Source: Mesaphorura yosii (lineage: Eukaryota; Arthropoda; Collembola; Poduromorpha; Tullbergiidae). Taken from it: a stretch of 64,000 bases of DNA. Positions 62,663 through 64,000 of the stretch are shown here, piece after piece. Each line of letters starts with the position of its first letter. Positions within the stretch are counted from its first letter, which is position 1. The notes under the pieces are model-generated. The model was not told the origin of the DNA. It made no database searches and saw only the letters and a list, made by a program, of their open reading frames with translations. Location: positions 1 through 64,000 of the forward strand of contig WIXG01000303.1 in NCBI GenBank assembly GCA_009869945.1, written 5' to 3'. A program made the translations under genes and the position numbers.

Positions 62663-64000
62663 AGCACGAGGCAACCATCAACCCATGGCGGACGCGGCAG
62701 CAAAGGTTGAAGTCAGCCGCTGAAGGGCACCGCCAAAAAATCAAGACCGGCGATTATCTCAGGACTTGGAAGCTGTTGCGGAAGCGGCATCGCCTTGGCC
62801 AGAGTTCACAGTCACACCAGTGAAAGTGCAGAAATTCGCACGAGTACATGGCAATGGCAAGAGTTCACTTTCACCGCAGCACGACACAGCACGCGACACG
62901 AGTTCAGATTCGTCTACGATGAAGGATGTGTTAAAATTATATTCCGGGCACACTACACACGAGCGAGCGCGGCACGGAGGACACGTACACGTGAATCAGA
63001 GCAAAAGAGAAATGAGAGCGGGTCCAAGAAGAAAACCGAAACGAAGACCAAGACTCAAGAGTTGCGTGGTTTCAAGAATGCCAGGAACTAAAGCCAGGCA
63101 GACAAGAAGAGCGTAGCACTTTCCGGGTTCAGTGTGGATGAGTCCGCCGTAGAGCCCGCACCAGTGCTCTTGCCGTGCCGTGCTCGAGTAGCCGGAGATT
63201 TACTCCCAATCACGATTGCATCTGCGCAAGGCAAAGGAGAGATTCAGAATCGGCCTGCTTGTCGTGCTTGTACAGATACATTTGATAAATTGGGCCTTCT
63301 CCAGGAATAAAGTGAGGTTGCACAGGTGATGAGATGCAAACCGTTTCATCTTTCTCAGGTAATCTCTGTCATCATCACTCCGTATCCGCTCCGCATCTTT
63401 CATTTCAGTTTTCCGCAAGCTTTGCGGCGTAGCGCGAGAGCGCCGCATGCGCAGGATTTCTTGAGCGTTGTTGTGATGAATGAGACAGTGACAAATTAGA
63501 GCAAAGTGGAGGCGACAGTAACAGCGACAGCGACACAAGAATTTAATTCTGGGTCATGACCTGATCACATTTCGTTCGCGTTTTGCATGGCATTTCGCAT
63601 GAAGTCAGCAGCCTGGCCTGAACTAAAGAGTAATTAAATAAGACAGACAAGAGAGGACATGACATGACGCACGACACGATCGACGGAGATAGCCGATAAG
63701 AATTGAGTTGAGTAATGAGGTGAGGTCAAGAAGGTCAACATACTTAACACGCAAAGAAGCGCAAGCGTCCTAATGCCCCTGTCGACATGCGCGAGCATTT
63801 CATCAACGTATGTTCGTTTAACGTGCAAAATATTCTTGCAATTTAGTTACCAGTTGCTTATAAAATTTGCAATTTCGGGCAGCCCGGTTTTAGCCGTCTG
63901 TTTTACACACCGAATCTGCGATTTTCACTGCGTAAGACGAAGTTCAAATTCTGGATGGCGACGGCTTCTCTCGGCAGAGAAGCACAAAAACTCGGGAGCC
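62663..64000. other. Upstream flank of dipeptidase B
   Basis: About 1.3 kb lies upstream of the first supported coding exon. It should contain the 5'UTR or a promoter, unless further exons lie beyond the window. An in-frame TGA shortly above ATG 62662 supports that start. No other gene is recognised here. Confidence 0.45.

Overview
This window is eukaryotic and most likely arthropod, plausibly a springtail-like hexapod. It has spliced genes with GT...AG introns, many only 50-90 nt and some of many kilobases. It has insect-type gustatory-receptor (Gr) proteins with a TYxxxxxQF-like seventh helix, a bestrophin, a secreted beta/gamma-crystallin-like protein, and two paralogous zinc dipeptidases. 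There are no operons, ribosome-binding sites, CRISPR arrays or prokaryotic signals. The taxon is an inference from gene content. Exon boundaries were set by hand from GT/AG sites, family similarity and reading-phase arithmetic, and every exon sum given here closes in frame.

Layout, left to right. 1-2.3 kb: a two-gene DNA transposon on the minus strand, with a CACTA/EnSpm-like transposase that runs off the left edge and an intact four-exon DUF4806-type partner. 2.6-3.5 kb: a broken chemoreceptor-like remnant. 3.7-10 kb: a compact minus-strand block of Gr-like receptor 1, a six-exon bestrophin, a beta/gamma-crystallin-like secreted protein, and Gr-like receptor 2. 10.6-16.1 kb: membrane dipeptidase gene A (10 exons), with a small three-helix membrane-protein gene on the opposite strand in its largest intron. 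16.1-20.8 kb: no recognisable gene. 20.8-62.7 kb: dipeptidase gene B (13 exons spread over 42 kb), with a small peptide-precursor gene on the opposite strand in one intron. 62.7-64 kb: nothing recognised.

The two dipeptidases are tandem duplicates. Seven consecutive internal exons have identical lengths (151, 70, 177, 85, 46, 30 and 139 nt), and the only structural difference in the catalytic core is one extra intron in gene B. Gene A is predicted secreted and keeps every metal-binding and catalytic residue I can identify. Gene B has a long non-catalytic N-terminal region followed by a single membrane helix, keeps the zinc ligands, and has Gly in place of the first Asp of the DFDG motif.

The most unusual signals are: (1) a 9-bp word, GGAGAAAGT or its complement, found about 29 times by eye, all between 21.2 and 62.0 kb and so inside dipeptidase gene B, where about 0.5 copies would be expected by chance in the whole window; (2) a nested 75-residue secretory precursor ending in a dibasic site and a putative disulfide-looped peptide, [13 protein letters not shown], that I cannot place in a known neuropeptide family; (3) the intact transposase plus DUF4806 pair.
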